Origin: Myxococcaceae bacterium
GTDB taxonomy: Bacteria; Myxococcota; Myxococcia; Myxococcales; Myxococcaceae
Direction of reading: 5' to 3'
NCBI GenBank assembly: GCA_016793095.1
Contig: JAEUJQ010000001.1
Location: 124,001 to 188,000, forward strand
DNA length: 64,000 nt
The notes under the pieces were generated by a model. It had not been told where the DNA came from. It ran no database searches and saw only the letters and a program-made list of their open reading frames with translations. Shown in pieces: positions 51,363-59,351 of this stretch. The position numbers and the translations under genes are program-made. Position 1 is the first letter of the stretch; each line of letters begins with the position of its first letter.

Positions 51363-51395
51363 GAGTTCAAAACGGCTTGAACTCAGTGAACTGAG
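51363..51395 (+). promoter_or_regulatory. Overlapping inverted repeats in the DAHP synthase leader
   Basis: Two inverted repeats overlap. GAGTTCA (51363-51369) pairs with TGAACTC (51378-51384). CTCAG (51382-51386) pairs with CTGAG (51391-51395) around a four-base loop. The second hairpin overlaps the ribosome-binding sequence GAGAGGA (from 51393). The two structures cannot form at once, so this could be an operator, or an RNA switch controlling translation. It sits before the first gene of chorismate supply. Confidence 0.5.
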
Positions 51396-51404
51396 AGGAC
51401 GTGC

Positions 51405-52265
51405 ATGGGTGCGACGGGGCCGAAGCGGGTGGTGCGGGAGCCGGGCGAGGCCACGCGCAAAGTGCGCTTCGGGCCGTTCGAGCTCGGCGGCGACTTCGTG
51501 GTGATCGCCGGGCCGTGCGCGCTCGAGAGCCCGGAGCAGGTCGAGAGGGCCGCGCAGGCGGTCAAAGCGTCTGGCGCCCACGCCCTGCGGGGCGGCGCGT
51601 TCAAACCCCGGACGAGCCCTTACAGCTTCCAGGGCCTCGGGGAGCCGGGCCTCCGGTTGCTCAGCGAGGCGGGGCGACGGCACCGCATGCCGATCGTCTC
51701 CGAGGTGCTCGACGTCACCCAGATCCCCACGATGCTCGAGTACGTGGACGTGCTGCAGGTCGGCGCCCGGAACATGCAGAACTTCGCGCTGCTGCGGGCC
51801 CTGTCGAAGATCGATCGCCCCGTGCTGCTCAAGCGGGGCTTCGGCGCGACCATCGAGGAGTGGATGCTGGCCGCCGAGTACCTGCTCGACGGTGGGAACG
51901 AGCAGGTCGTGCTGTGCGAGCGGGGCATTCGCAGCTTCGACACCACCTTGCGCAACACCCTCGACCTCGCGGGCATGGCCTGGGTGAAGCAGCGGGTGAA
52001 GGTCCCGGTGATCGTCGATCCTTCGCACTCCACGGGGCTCGCGACGCTGGTGACGCCGATGGCCCTGGCGGCCGCGGTCGCCGGCGCTGACGGCTTGCTC
52101 GTCGAGGTGCACCCGGCGCCCGAGCAGGCCCTGTGCGACGGCGCGCAGGCCCTGACACCCGACGCCTTCGAGGCGCTGATGAAGGGCCTGGCCGGGGTGC
52201 TGGCAGCGACTGGCCGCCGGCTCGCCGAGGTGAGGCCCCTGTCGGCCGTGGGAGGGACGCGGTGA
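51405..52265 (+). CDS. DAHP synthase, type I-beta (KDO8P synthase-like)
   Basis: 286 residues. It condenses PEP and erythrose-4-phosphate, the first step of the shikimate pathway. Motifs: FVVIAGPCALES (Cys metal ligand), AFKPRTSPYSFQGLG, LQVGARNMQNF, LKRGFGATIEEWM, IVDPSHSTG (His ligand), LLVEVHPAPEQALCDGAQAL (Glu and Asp ligands). It has no N-terminal or C-terminal allosteric domain. The ATG follows GAGAGGA. Its stop overlaps the menG start by 4 bases (GTGA), coupling aromatic supply to menaquinone synthesis. Confidence 0.94.
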   Translation: MGATGPKRVVREPGEATRKVRFGPFELGGDFVVIAGPCALESPEQVERAAQAVKASGAHALRGGAFKPRTSPYSFQGLGEPGLRLLSEAGRRHRMPIVSEVLDVTQIPTMLEYVDVLQVGARNMQNFALLRALSKIDRPVLLKRGFGATIEEWMLAAEYLLDGGNEQVVLCERGIRSFDTTLRNTLDLAGMAWVKQRVKVPVIVDPSHSTGLATLVTPMALAAAVAGADGLLVEVHPAPEQALCDGAQALTPDAFEALMKGLAGVLAATGRRLAEVRPLSAVGGTR

Positions 52266-52951
52266 GCGAGCAGGTCCACCAGATGTTCACGCAGATCGCG
52301 CCGAGGTACGACGTCACCAACGACGTCCTCTCGATGGGCACGCACCGGCTCTGGCGCAAGGAGGCGGTGCGCCGCGCCTGCGTGAAGCCGGGCGACGCGG
52401 TGCTCGACTGCGCGACCGGCACCGGCGACCTCGCCATCGACTTCAAGCGGGCCGTCGGGCCGGCAGGGACCGTGCTGGGTACGGACTTCAACGCGGCGAT
52501 GCTCTCGACCGCTCCCGAGAAGGCGAAGGCGGCGGGCCTCGAGATCGCGTTCGAGGTCGCCGACGCCATGAAGCTGCCCTACCCCGACGCGCGCTACGAC
52601 GTCGCCTCGATCGCCTTCGGCATCCGCAACGTCGATGATCCGAAGACGTGCCTCTCGGAGCTGGGGCGCGTGGTGAAGCCCGGGGGTCGGGTGGTGGTGC
52701 TCGAGTTCGGCCAGCCCGCCGGCGCGTTCGGCGCCCTCTTCGGGCTCTACGCACGCTTCGTGATGCCCGTAATCGGCAAGGTGCTCACCGGCAACCGGGC
52801 CGCCTACGAGTACCTGCCGCGCACCGCCGCCGCCTTCCCCGCGGGCGACCGCTTCGTCGAGTTGATGCGCGCGACCGATCGCTTCTCGGACCAGCAGGCC
52901 CACCCGCTGATGGCCGGCCTCGCCTGGATCTACGTCGGCGTGGTGCGCTGA
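52262..52951 (+). CDS. menG: Demethylmenaquinone methyltransferase MenG (UbiE family)
   Basis: 229 residues from the GTG overlapping the DAHP synthase stop. Class I SAM methyltransferase with YDVTNDVLSMGTHRLWR, VLDCATGTGDLAIDF (SAM motif I), MKLPYPDARYDVASIAFGIRN-type motif and LSELGRVVKPGGRVVVLEFGQP, all of UbiE. It methylates demethylmenaquinone to menaquinone. Its 3' end overlaps the convergent membrane protein gene by 22 bases. Confidence 0.94.
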   Translation: MSEQVHQMFTQIAPRYDVTNDVLSMGTHRLWRKEAVRRACVKPGDAVLDCATGTGDLAIDFKRAVGPAGTVLGTDFNAAMLSTAPEKAKAAGLEIAFEVADAMKLPYPDARYDVASIAFGIRNVDDPKTCLSELGRVVKPGGRVVVLEFGQPAGAFGALFGLYARFVMPVIGKVLTGNRAAYEYLPRTAAAFPAGDRFVELMRATDRFSDQQAHPLMAGLAWIYVGVVR

Positions 52952-53622
52952 ACCGCGGCGCGGCGGCTGCGGAGCAGGCCCATCACCACCCGCGTCACGA
53001 CCGCCAGCACGACCACGGAGCCGCCCGCCAGCGCCACCCGCGTGAACGCTTCCTCCCTGGCGCCTTCGACGCCTTCGGCGAGCGCAGCGGAGAACCAGGT
53101 GGACACCACCACGCCCGGGAGCAGCCCGAGGAGGTGCCCCACGAAGAACTGCCGCCAGCTGATGGGCGAGGCGCCGCACACCATGTTCGTCGCCATGAAG
53201 GGGATCGGCGTCTGCCGCAGCACCAGCACCGTCAACACCCCGGAGCGCTCCAGCTCGTCGATGGCAGCGGTCCACCTCCGACGGATCAGCAGCTGCCGCA
53301 TGCGCTCGCGGCCGAGGTGGCGCCCGATCGCGAAGTGCAGGTGCCCCACGAGGTTCGACAGCAGCAGCCCTGGCCACAGGCCACCCCAGAAGCCCCAGGT
53401 GGCGCCGGCCACGACGTGCAGAACGGCTGACGGCAGCAGCGCCGAGGTCGTCAGCACGTACAACGCCGCGAACACAGGGAGCGCCGCCCCGTGTGAGCCA
53501 AGGGCCTTGAGCCTGGCGACCAGCTGGGCCGGCTCGAGCTCGGCGCCGAGGGCCAGCCGCCCCACAGCTGCCGCCGCGATGACTGCCATCAGAAACACCA
53601 CCGGGAGCCAGCGCCGCGACAC
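52930..53622 (-). CDS. TVP38/TMEM64-family membrane protein (VTT domain)
   Basis: 230 residues from the GTG at 53622; starts further upstream overlap the divergent citrate synthase start and are less likely. Five to six membrane segments are present. The VTT/DedA-like domain contains PSAVLHVVAGATWGFWGG and LRQTPIPFMATNMVCGASPI, with the conserved Pro and Gly. The family is thought to act in lipid scrambling or transport of phospholipids or related substrates; the role here is unknown. Confidence 0.85.
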   Translation of the reverse strand: MSRRWLPVVFLMAVIAAAAVGRLALGAELEPAQLVARLKALGSHGAALPVFAALYVLTTSALLPSAVLHVVAGATWGFWGGLWPGLLLSNLVGHLHFAIGRHLGRERMRQLLIRRRWTAAIDELERSGVLTVLVLRQTPIPFMATNMVCGASPISWRQFFVGHLLGLLPGVVVSTWFSAALAEGVEGAREEAFTRVALAGGSVVVLAVVTRVVMGLLRSRRAAVQRTTPT

Positions 53623-53680
53623 CCCGCCGCTTCTACTCTTTTTCGTTGAAATGGCAGGAGTGCGATGCGACTCACTGCCC

Positions 53681-54973
53681 ATGGCCAACGACACGCTCTC
53701 CGTCACCGATAACCGTACCGGCAAGAAGTTCGAGCTGAAGATCGAGAACGGCTGCATCCGCGCGATGGACCTGCGCCAGATGAAGACCGACGCCGAGGAC
53801 TTCGGCCTGATGACCTACGACCCGGCCTTCATGAACACGGCGAACTGCAAGAGCGCCATCACGTTCATCGACGGTGACAAGGGAATCCTCGAGTACCGCG
53901 GGTACCCGATCGACCAGCTGGCCGAGAAGTCGTCGCACCTCGAGACCTCGTACCTGCTGATGAACGGCGAGCTGCCAAGCAAGGCGCAGCTCGAGGAGTT
54001 CACCACCAAGATCACCCACCACACCTACGTCCACGAGAACATCAAGCAGTTCATGGACGGCTTCCGCTACGACGCGCACCCGATGTCGATGCTCGCGTCC
54101 ACGGTGGCGGCGCTCTCGAGCTTCTACCCCGAGGCGAAGCAGGTGAAGAACAAGGAGGTGCGCCGCAACCAGATGATGCGGCTCATCGCCAAGATGCCCA
54201 CGCTGGCGGCCTTCTCGTACCGCCACAGCCAGGGCCTGCCGTACATCTACCCGAACAACGACCTGTCCTACACCGAGAACTTCCTCACGATGGTGAAGAG
54301 CATCGGCAAGCCGAACTGGCGGCCGCACCCGGCGCTCGTCCGCGCGCTCGACGTGCTCTTCATCCTCCACGCCGATCACGAGCAGAACTGCTCGACGACG
54401 TCGGTGCGCGTGGTGGGCAGCTCCGAGGTCGACCCGTACTCGGCGGTCGCCGCCGGCATCACCGCGCTCTACGGCCCGCTCCACGGCGGCGCCAACGAGG
54501 CCGTGCTGCGCATGCTCCGCGAGATCGGCGACAAGAAGAACGTCCCCGAGTTCATCAAGAAGGTGAAGGACAAGGACGGCGACAAGAAGCTGATGGGCTT
54601 CGGCCACCGCGTGTACAAGAACTACGACCCGCGGGCGAAGGTGATCAAGAAGGCCTGCGACGAGGTGTTCGAGGTGACGGGCAAGAACCCGCTGCTCGAC
54701 ATCGCCGTCGAGCTCGAGCGCATCGCCCTGCAGGACGAGTACTTCGTGCAGCGCAAGCTCTACCCGAACGTCGACTTCTACTCGGGCCTCATCTACGAGG
54801 CGATGGGCTTCCCGATGGAGTTCTTCACCTGCCTGTTCGCGATCCCGCGCACGGTGGGCTGGGTGACCCAGTTCGAGGAGATGATCACCGACAACGAGCA
54901 GAAGATCGCCCGCCCGCGGCAGATCTTCACGGGTCCGCGCAAGCGCGACTACGTCATGCTGGACAAGCGCTGA
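53681..54973 (+). CDS. gltA: Citrate synthase (type II)
   Basis: 430 residues from the ATG at 53681 (an in-frame ATG at 53651 is possible; neither has a clear ribosome-binding site). The opening ANDTLSVTDNRTGKKFEL is typical of type II enzymes. Catalytic regions: HADHEQNCSTTSVR (first His), GPLHGGANEAVLRML (His and oxyanion), GFGHRVYKNYDPRAK (His-Arg). It condenses acetyl-CoA and oxaloacetate in the TCA cycle. Mdh and Icd genes lie 6-9 kb further on. Confidence 0.96.
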   Translation: MANDTLSVTDNRTGKKFELKIENGCIRAMDLRQMKTDAEDFGLMTYDPAFMNTANCKSAITFIDGDKGILEYRGYPIDQLAEKSSHLETSYLLMNGELPSKAQLEEFTTKITHHTYVHENIKQFMDGFRYDAHPMSMLASTVAALSSFYPEAKQVKNKEVRRNQMMRLIAKMPTLAAFSYRHSQGLPYIYPNNDLSYTENFLTMVKSIGKPNWRPHPALVRALDVLFILHADHEQNCSTTSVRVVGSSEVDPYSAVAAGITALYGPLHGGANEAVLRMLREIGDKKNVPEFIKKVKDKDGDKKLMGFGHRVYKNYDPRAKVIKKACDEVFEVTGKNPLLDIAVELERIALQDEYFVQRKLYPNVDFYSGLIYEAMGFPMEFFTCLFAIPRTVGWVTQFEEMITDNEQKIARPRQIFTGPRKRDYVMLDKR

Positions 54974-54995
54974 CCCCGCGCTGCTCGAAGCACCC

Positions 54996-55024
54996 CGGCC
55001 TGGATCGCTCGTCGGTCCGGGCCG
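54996..55024. terminator. Probable bidirectional hairpin between convergent genes
   Basis: CGGCCTGGA (54996-55004) pairs with TCCGGGCCG (55016-55024), 9 bp with one G-U, loop of 11. It lies between the ends of citrate synthase and the acyl-CoA synthetase. A long T-run is absent (only TGTCGTCTCT), so the terminator call is tentative. Confidence 0.45.
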
Positions 55025-55045
55025 TGTCGTCTCTGGACGCCGCGC

Positions 55046-56833
55046 TCAGGCGTAGAGGGCCGCGATCTGGTCGGCGTACAGCTGATCGCACACCTTCCGG
55101 CGGATCTTCAGCGTGGGCGTCAGCTCGCCGCCCTCGACCGAGAAGTCCTTCGGCAGCACCGTGAAGCGCTTGATGGTCTCGAAGCGGGCCACCTTCGAGT
55201 TCACCTCGGCTTCGATGCGCTGCTCCAGCCAGGCCCTGAAGGACTGATCGCCAGCGAGCACGCGGGGGTCGGTGGAGAAGCCGTGCTGGCGCGCGATGGC
55301 CGGCACCTTCTCGGGGTCGAGGGTGAGCAGGGCCACCAGGTAGGGCCGGTTGTCGCCGATCACGATCGCCTGGCTGATGGGCGCGAGCCCCTTGAGCAGC
55401 CCCTCGAGGGTCGCTGGAGGCGTCTTCTTGCCCCCCGAGGTGACGATGATCTCCTTCTTCCGGCCAGTGATGCGCAGGTAGCCGTCGGGGTCGAGCTCGC
55501 CCACGTCGCCGGAGTGCAGCCAACCGCCCTCGAGCAGCTCGGCGGTGGCGGCGGGCTCCTTGAAGTACCCGGCGCACACGTTCTCGCCCTTGACGAGGAT
55601 CTCCCCGTCGTCGCCGATGCGCACCGCGACGCCCTGCATGGGCCGCCCGAGCGAGCCGAGGCGCGTGTGCTCGAGGGTGTTGAGCGAGGTGGGGCCCGTC
55701 ACCTCGGACTGGCCGTAGAGCTCGCGCACCACGAGATCGATCGACGCGAAGAACTCGAGCACGTCCTTCGAGATCGGCGCGGCGCTGGTGACGAGCACGC
55801 GGCAGCGGTCGAGGCCGATACGAGCCTTCAGAGGCGCGAAGACGAGCCGCTGCGCGAGCAGGTACTGGCTGGTGAGCCGCACCGTGGGCTGCCGGTGCTC
55901 CATGGTCGTGAGGTGGTAGCGCAGCGCCACGTCACGCGCCCACGCCAGCACGCGCCTGCGCACCTGGGGCAACGTCACCATCGACGCCTCGGCCTTCGCC
56001 TTGAACTTCTCCCACACGCGCGGCACGCCGAAGAAGACGGTCGGCCGGACCTCCTTCAGGTTCTCCCCCAGCTTCTCGAAGGACTCGGCGAAGTACACCT
56101 GAATGCCCATGGCGATGGGGCCCGAGATCGAGGCGGTCTGCTCGGCGATGTGCGACAGCGGCAGGTACGAGAGCAGCACCTCCTCGTCCCCCACTCCGCC
56201 CGCCTCGGCGAGCTGCACCGCCGTCCAGCAGACGTTGCGGTGCGTGAGCATCACCCCCTTGGGGTGGCCGGTGGTGCCCGAGGTGTAGATGAGGGTCGCC
56301 AGCTCATCGGGCCGGCTCGCCTCGAGCGCCTCGTAGTACGGCGCCTCGGGCAACGTCGCCCCGTGGGCCAGCACCTCGCCGTAGCGTCGCACCCCCTCGG
56401 GCAGCACCGGGGGCGCGTCCATCACGATCACGTGCCGGAGCGCAGGCAGCTTCGCGCGGATCGACAGCACCGTCTCGAGGTACTGGGCGTTCTCCACCAC
56501 GACGATGGGGGCCTCGCAATGGCCGAGCACGTAGGCGACCTGCTCTGGAGAGGACGTCGTGTAGACGCCCACCGGCACGCCGCGCGCCGCGGTGGTGGCG
56601 AGCGCGCTGACGATCCACTCCTCGCGGTTGAAGCCGATCAGGCCCACGGCCTGGCCTGGCGAGAGGCCCAGCTCCGTGAACGCGAGGGACAGGTGCCGCA
56701 CGCGCCGCGCGTACTCGCGCCACGAGGTGGGCACCCAGGTCCCCCCCCGCTTCGTCCACAGCGCTGGCCGGTCCTTGAGGCGCTCTGCCTGCGAGTTGAG
56801 CTGATGCACCATCGTCCGGGGCACGGCGCGCAT
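55046..56833 (-). CDS. Long-chain acyl-CoA synthetase (FAA1-type)
   Basis: 595 residues from the ATG at 56833 (a GAAGG sequence upstream). AMP-binding enzyme with TLIYTSGTTGHPKGVMLTH (P-loop), LSYLPLSHIAEQ, LYGQSEVTGPTSLN, SGDVGELDPDGYLRITGRKKE and GGKKTPPATLEG. It activates fatty acids for beta-oxidation or lipid synthesis. It is divergent from the zinc-ribbon gene, and the 64-base gap holds a 14-bp palindrome that includes a -35 element. It is similar in type to the partial gene at 1-687. Confidence 0.94.
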   Translation of the reverse strand: MRAVPRTMVHQLNSQAERLKDRPALWTKRGGTWVPTSWREYARRVRHLSLAFTELGLSPGQAVGLIGFNREEWIVSALATTAARGVPVGVYTTSSPEQVAYVLGHCEAPIVVVENAQYLETVLSIRAKLPALRHVIVMDAPPVLPEGVRRYGEVLAHGATLPEAPYYEALEASRPDELATLIYTSGTTGHPKGVMLTHRNVCWTAVQLAEAGGVGDEEVLLSYLPLSHIAEQTASISGPIAMGIQVYFAESFEKLGENLKEVRPTVFFGVPRVWEKFKAKAEASMVTLPQVRRRVLAWARDVALRYHLTTMEHRQPTVRLTSQYLLAQRLVFAPLKARIGLDRCRVLVTSAAPISKDVLEFFASIDLVVRELYGQSEVTGPTSLNTLEHTRLGSLGRPMQGVAVRIGDDGEILVKGENVCAGYFKEPAATAELLEGGWLHSGDVGELDPDGYLRITGRKKEIIVTSGGKKTPPATLEGLLKGLAPISQAIVIGDNRPYLVALLTLDPEKVPAIARQHGFSTDPRVLAGDQSFRAWLEQRIEAEVNSKVARFETIKRFTVLPKDFSVEGGELTPTLKIRRKVCDQLYADQIAALYA

Positions 56834-56856
56834 GCGTCGGACCTTCGTCAAACGTC

Positions 56857-56870
56857 GTTGACAGGTCAAC
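56857..56870. promoter_or_regulatory. Palindromic operator-like site
   Basis: GTTGACAGGTCAAC is a perfect inverted repeat (6-bp arms, 2-base spacer) in the gap between the acyl-CoA synthetase and zinc-ribbon genes. It covers the -35 element of the plus-strand promoter. TetR- or GntR-family regulators of fatty-acid genes bind such palindromes, but no regulator is identified here. Confidence 0.5.
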
Positions 56871-56886
56871 GCCGGCGAAATTACGT
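56858..56886 (+). promoter_or_regulatory. Candidate sigma-70 promoter for the zinc-ribbon gene
   Basis: TTGACA (56858-56863, perfect -35), a 17-base spacer and TTACGT (56881-56886). Initiation near 56893 would leave only about five bases before the ATG at 56898, and no ribosome-binding sequence is present, so the mRNA may be leaderless. Confidence 0.5.
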
Positions 56887-56897
56887 GCGCTCCCGTC

Positions 56898-57272
56898 ATG
56901 ACCATCGAGTTCACGTGTCAGAAGTGCGAGGGGACCTTCGAGATCGACATGCAGGAGCTGATCGACGGCTCTGAGCCGCTCGAGTGTCCTCACTGCGGCA
57001 ACAAGGTCACCAAGGCCATGGGTGAGGACTTCACCTCGGCGCTGGCCGAGATGCAGGCCCAGATCACCGCCCTCGCGAAGAAGTTCACCCTCACCGTCGA
57101 GTTCGACACCGAAGATCTCGCGTCCGCCAACCTCGAAGAAGAGGACGAGGACGACGACGACGATGATGACGATGACGACGACGACGATGACGATGACGAT
57201 GATGACGATGATGACGACGACGACGACGATGACGACGACCTCGAGGACGAAGGCGACGACAGCGATCGTTGA
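56898..57272 (+). CDS. Zinc-ribbon protein with a 30-residue poly-aspartate tract
   Basis: 124 residues. The N-terminal about 40 residues have a CxxC...CxxC zinc ribbon (FTCQKCEG and LECPHCGN). A short helix follows (SALAEMQAQITALAKKF), then an acidic tail with 30 consecutive Asp (57150-57239), framed by LEEEDE and LEDEGDDSD. Such tails occur in proteins that bind basic partners, Ca2+ or DNA-binding proteins. Codons alternate GAC and GAT, so the DNA is a degenerate triplet repeat and copy-number changes would stay in frame. The zinc ribbon resembles MJ0042-type finger domains. Function unknown. Confidence 0.85.
   Translation: MTIEFTCQKCEGTFEIDMQELIDGSEPLECPHCGNKVTKAMGEDFTSALAEMQAQITALAKKFTLTVEFDTEDLASANLEEEDEDDDDDDDDDDDDDDDDDDDDDDDDDDDDDDLEDEGDDSDR
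57150..57239 (+). repeat. Triplet repeat (GAC/GAT) x 30
   Basis: Thirty consecutive Asp codons, a mix of GAC and GAT. It is a simple-sequence tract that could vary by slippage, although the GAC/GAT mix will lower slippage compared with a pure repeat. Confidence 0.95.
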
Positions 57273-57311
57273 GCGCCTGGCCTGAGCTCGTCCTCAGGAC
57301 CGCACGAACAC

Positions 57312-57348
57312 GAAAGCCCGGCCCCCTCCCATGGGACGCCGGGCTTTC
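57312..57348. terminator. Bidirectional rho-independent terminator
   Basis: GAAAGCCCGGC (57312-57322) and GCCGGGCTTTC (57338-57348) form a perfect 11-bp stem with a 15-base loop between the converging zinc-ribbon and DUF4870 genes. The A/T ends of the stem supply the U-tract on either strand (TTTC, and GAAA on the other). Confidence 0.85.
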
Positions 57349-57371
57349 TGTCGTTCACGGCTGCGTGCTGC

Positions 57372-57755
57372 TCAGAACTTCTCTGCGAGATCCGAGATCA
57401 TGGGGATGCGCCAACGCTCGCCGTTGAGGCCCTTCACGAGCCCCATGATGCTGAGCACCAGCCCACCGATTCCGACGATGGGCATCAGGCAGAAGCCGAT
57501 CACCACGAAGGACAGGACGAACGAGATGACCATGCCCACCAGCGTGGCCAGGTAGATCACGAGCGCCTGCTTCGCGTGCCACTTGATGAAGTCGTCGTCC
57601 TTCACGGTCAGCATCGGGATGAGGGCGAGGGGGACCCCGAAGACGTTGCCGAGGTACGAGAGGAACAGGTGAATCTTGTTCTCCTCCTTCACGGTCTCGC
57701 GGCTGACTACGGGCTGAATGGGGGCTTGCTGCTGCTGCTGGTCCTGCGGCGTCAT
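57372..57755 (-). CDS. DUF4870-type small membrane protein
   Basis: 127 residues from the ATG at 57755 (GGAG upstream). An N-terminal Gln-rich stretch (TPQDQQQQQAP) is followed by about three membrane segments (FLSYLGNVFGVPLALIPM, ALVIYLATLVGMVISFVLS and IVGIGGLVLSIMGLVKGLN), the DUF4870/Tic20-like pattern. Role unknown. The gene ends near the shared terminator. Confidence 0.85.
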   Translation of the reverse strand: MTPQDQQQQQAPIQPVVSRETVKEENKIHLFLSYLGNVFGVPLALIPMLTVKDDDFIKWHAKQALVIYLATLVGMVISFVLSFVVIGFCLMPIVGIGGLVLSIMGLVKGLNGERWRIPMISDLAEKF

Positions 57756-57817
57756 ACGCACTCCGAGGTGAGAGACACGGGACAGCGGCCATGTCGTAGG
57801 GCGCGAGGGCGCGATCG

Positions 57818-58876
57818 TCAAGGCGCGAGCGTCTCGCCTCCCATCGTCACGGTACAGCCGCGCAGGCGCCTGGCCGCCGACTTGATCGCGTACCGGTGCG
57901 CGCGGGTGACGGTCAGTTGTGGTGGCAGCGCAATCGCGACCTCGTCGAGCGCCGCGGGCCCGAGCAGCACCAGCACCGAGGCCAGCCGAGAGATGCGATC
58001 GTCGACGTCGCGCATCCCCTCGCCCGAGAGGCCGACCTCGAGGCGTGGCCAGCGGCCGTCGGCCCCACGGTGCAGGGTGAGCAGTAGCCCGGGCGCCTCG
58101 ATGCTCCAGCGCTCGCCGGGCCAGCGCGTGGCCAGCTCGGCGCGGTGCTCGGTCGGCACCATCAGCCACGTGCCGACGCCCTCGAAGACGCCATAGGGCA
58201 CCACCAGCCGCAGCTCGGGAATCCGGCGAGCGTACTGGAGCTGCCCGCGAAGCACCTCGAAGGTCGCCTGAGCGTGCACCGACGCGAAGAGCAGGCGCGA
58301 GACGAGCTCCCAGCGGGGCACCGTCTGCGCGAACGGCAGCTCTGCGAGCGGCTCGAGCGCGTCTTCGAGCAGGCCGTTGTCGCAGACCCCGAGGCCCTCC
58401 AGGGAGAAGGGCAGCGGCGCCCCGGCGAGCGCAGGCACCGCCTCGGGCGCGAGCACCAGCCGGACCAGCGACGCGAGCGAGGGCTGCCGGAGGAACTGCC
58501 CGAGCGGCTGCGGCTTGCGGTGGGTCGACGCGTCGAGCGTGCGCACGGTGGCCAGCCGGGGCTCGTCGCGCAGAGCGAGCAGATCGGCGGGCCGCGCGTT
58601 GAAGGCGAGCACGAGGGTGTCGAGGAAGCCGTTGACGAACACGGAGCCCGCGCTGTCGGCGATCGGCTCGAGGGGGCCGAGCCAGCGGCGCGCGTGATCG
58701 TGGACGATGCCCTTGAGGCGGCGCTTCTCGGCCATCGTGAGCTCGCCGCGGGCCGCGAGGGCGATCACCTCGGCCCGTGGGTCGCCCTGCTCTGCGAGGA
58801 GGTCGGCGTAGACGAGGCGCGGCTCGAGGTCGAACGGCCTCAGCGCGATCTGCCGCAGCAGCTCCTCTTCGTTCAC
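57818..58876 (-). CDS. TIGR02996 domain protein
   Basis: 352 residues. The N-terminus has the TIGR02996 signature EPRLVYADLLAEQGDPRAE (here residues about 17-36). The rest contains leucine-rich-like or repeat-like elements (LASLVRLVLAPEAV, SLEGLGVCDNGLLEDAL). This family is frequent in Myxococcota and Planctomycetes and its function is unknown; some members look like repeat companion domains. No signal peptide. The 15-base gap to the next gene shows it is packed, but no operon partner is clear. Confidence 0.75.
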   Translation of the reverse strand: MNEEELLRQIALRPFDLEPRLVYADLLAEQGDPRAEVIALAARGELTMAEKRRLKGIVHDHARRWLGPLEPIADSAGSVFVNGFLDTLVLAFNARPADLLALRDEPRLATVRTLDASTHRKPQPLGQFLRQPSLASLVRLVLAPEAVPALAGAPLPFSLEGLGVCDNGLLEDALEPLAELPFAQTVPRWELVSRLLFASVHAQATFEVLRGQLQYARRIPELRLVVPYGVFEGVGTWLMVPTEHRAELATRWPGERWSIEAPGLLLTLHRGADGRWPRLEVGLSGEGMRDVDDRISRLASVLVLLGPAALDEVAIALPPQLTVTRAHRYAIKSAARRLRGCTVTMGGETLAP

Positions 58877-58891
58877 CCCGGTGACGTTACT

Positions 58892-59260
58892 TCAGCCGCC
58901 TACGTCCGGCATGGCGGGGGCGGCCAGCGGCGCAGGGGGTGGCGGAGGCGCCTTCAGCGCGGCCTCGACCTCGTCGGCGAGGGGACATGGAGCGACGCCG
59001 GTCGCGCCGGCCTCCTTGCGCAGGAGCGCGAGCTTCTCGGCGTCGGACAGGTTGCCCATCGAGAGGAAGATCTTCTTCGCCTTCGGCGAGTGGATGTTCG
59101 TGAAGAGGAACGCCTTGATCGCCTCGGTCTCCTCGCCGGCCTCGGCCTTCGGCGGCAGCTTGACGCGCGCGCGGGCGTTGCAGACCGTCTCGACGTCCTT
59201 CTTGTAGGCGTCGCACCCGAGCAGCAGCCCCAGCGTCAACCCGACGGTGAACGTGCGCAT
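58892..59260 (-). CDS. Small lipoprotein
   Basis: 122 residues. The signal is TVGLTLGLLLGC with Cys at about residue 16. The mature part is charged and helical (ETVCNARARVKLPPKAEAGE, KIFLSMGNLSDAEKLALL) and ends in a Pro/Ala tail (PPPPPAPLAAPAMP). Two Cys in the middle (VCNAR and APCPLAD) may pair. Family not recognised. Confidence 0.6.
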   Translation of the reverse strand: MRTFTVGLTLGLLLGCDAYKKDVETVCNARARVKLPPKAEAGEETEAIKAFLFTNIHSPKAKKIFLSMGNLSDAEKLALLRKEAGATGVAPCPLADEVEAALKAPPPPPAPLAAPAMPDVGG

Positions 59261-59351
59261 GGGTCGATCGTACTCCCCTGGTGCAGTCGTTGCGTGACGC
59301 AGCCTGACTCGACGCGGGGACGACGGCGTGGCCCGGGCTCACGGGCGTTCG

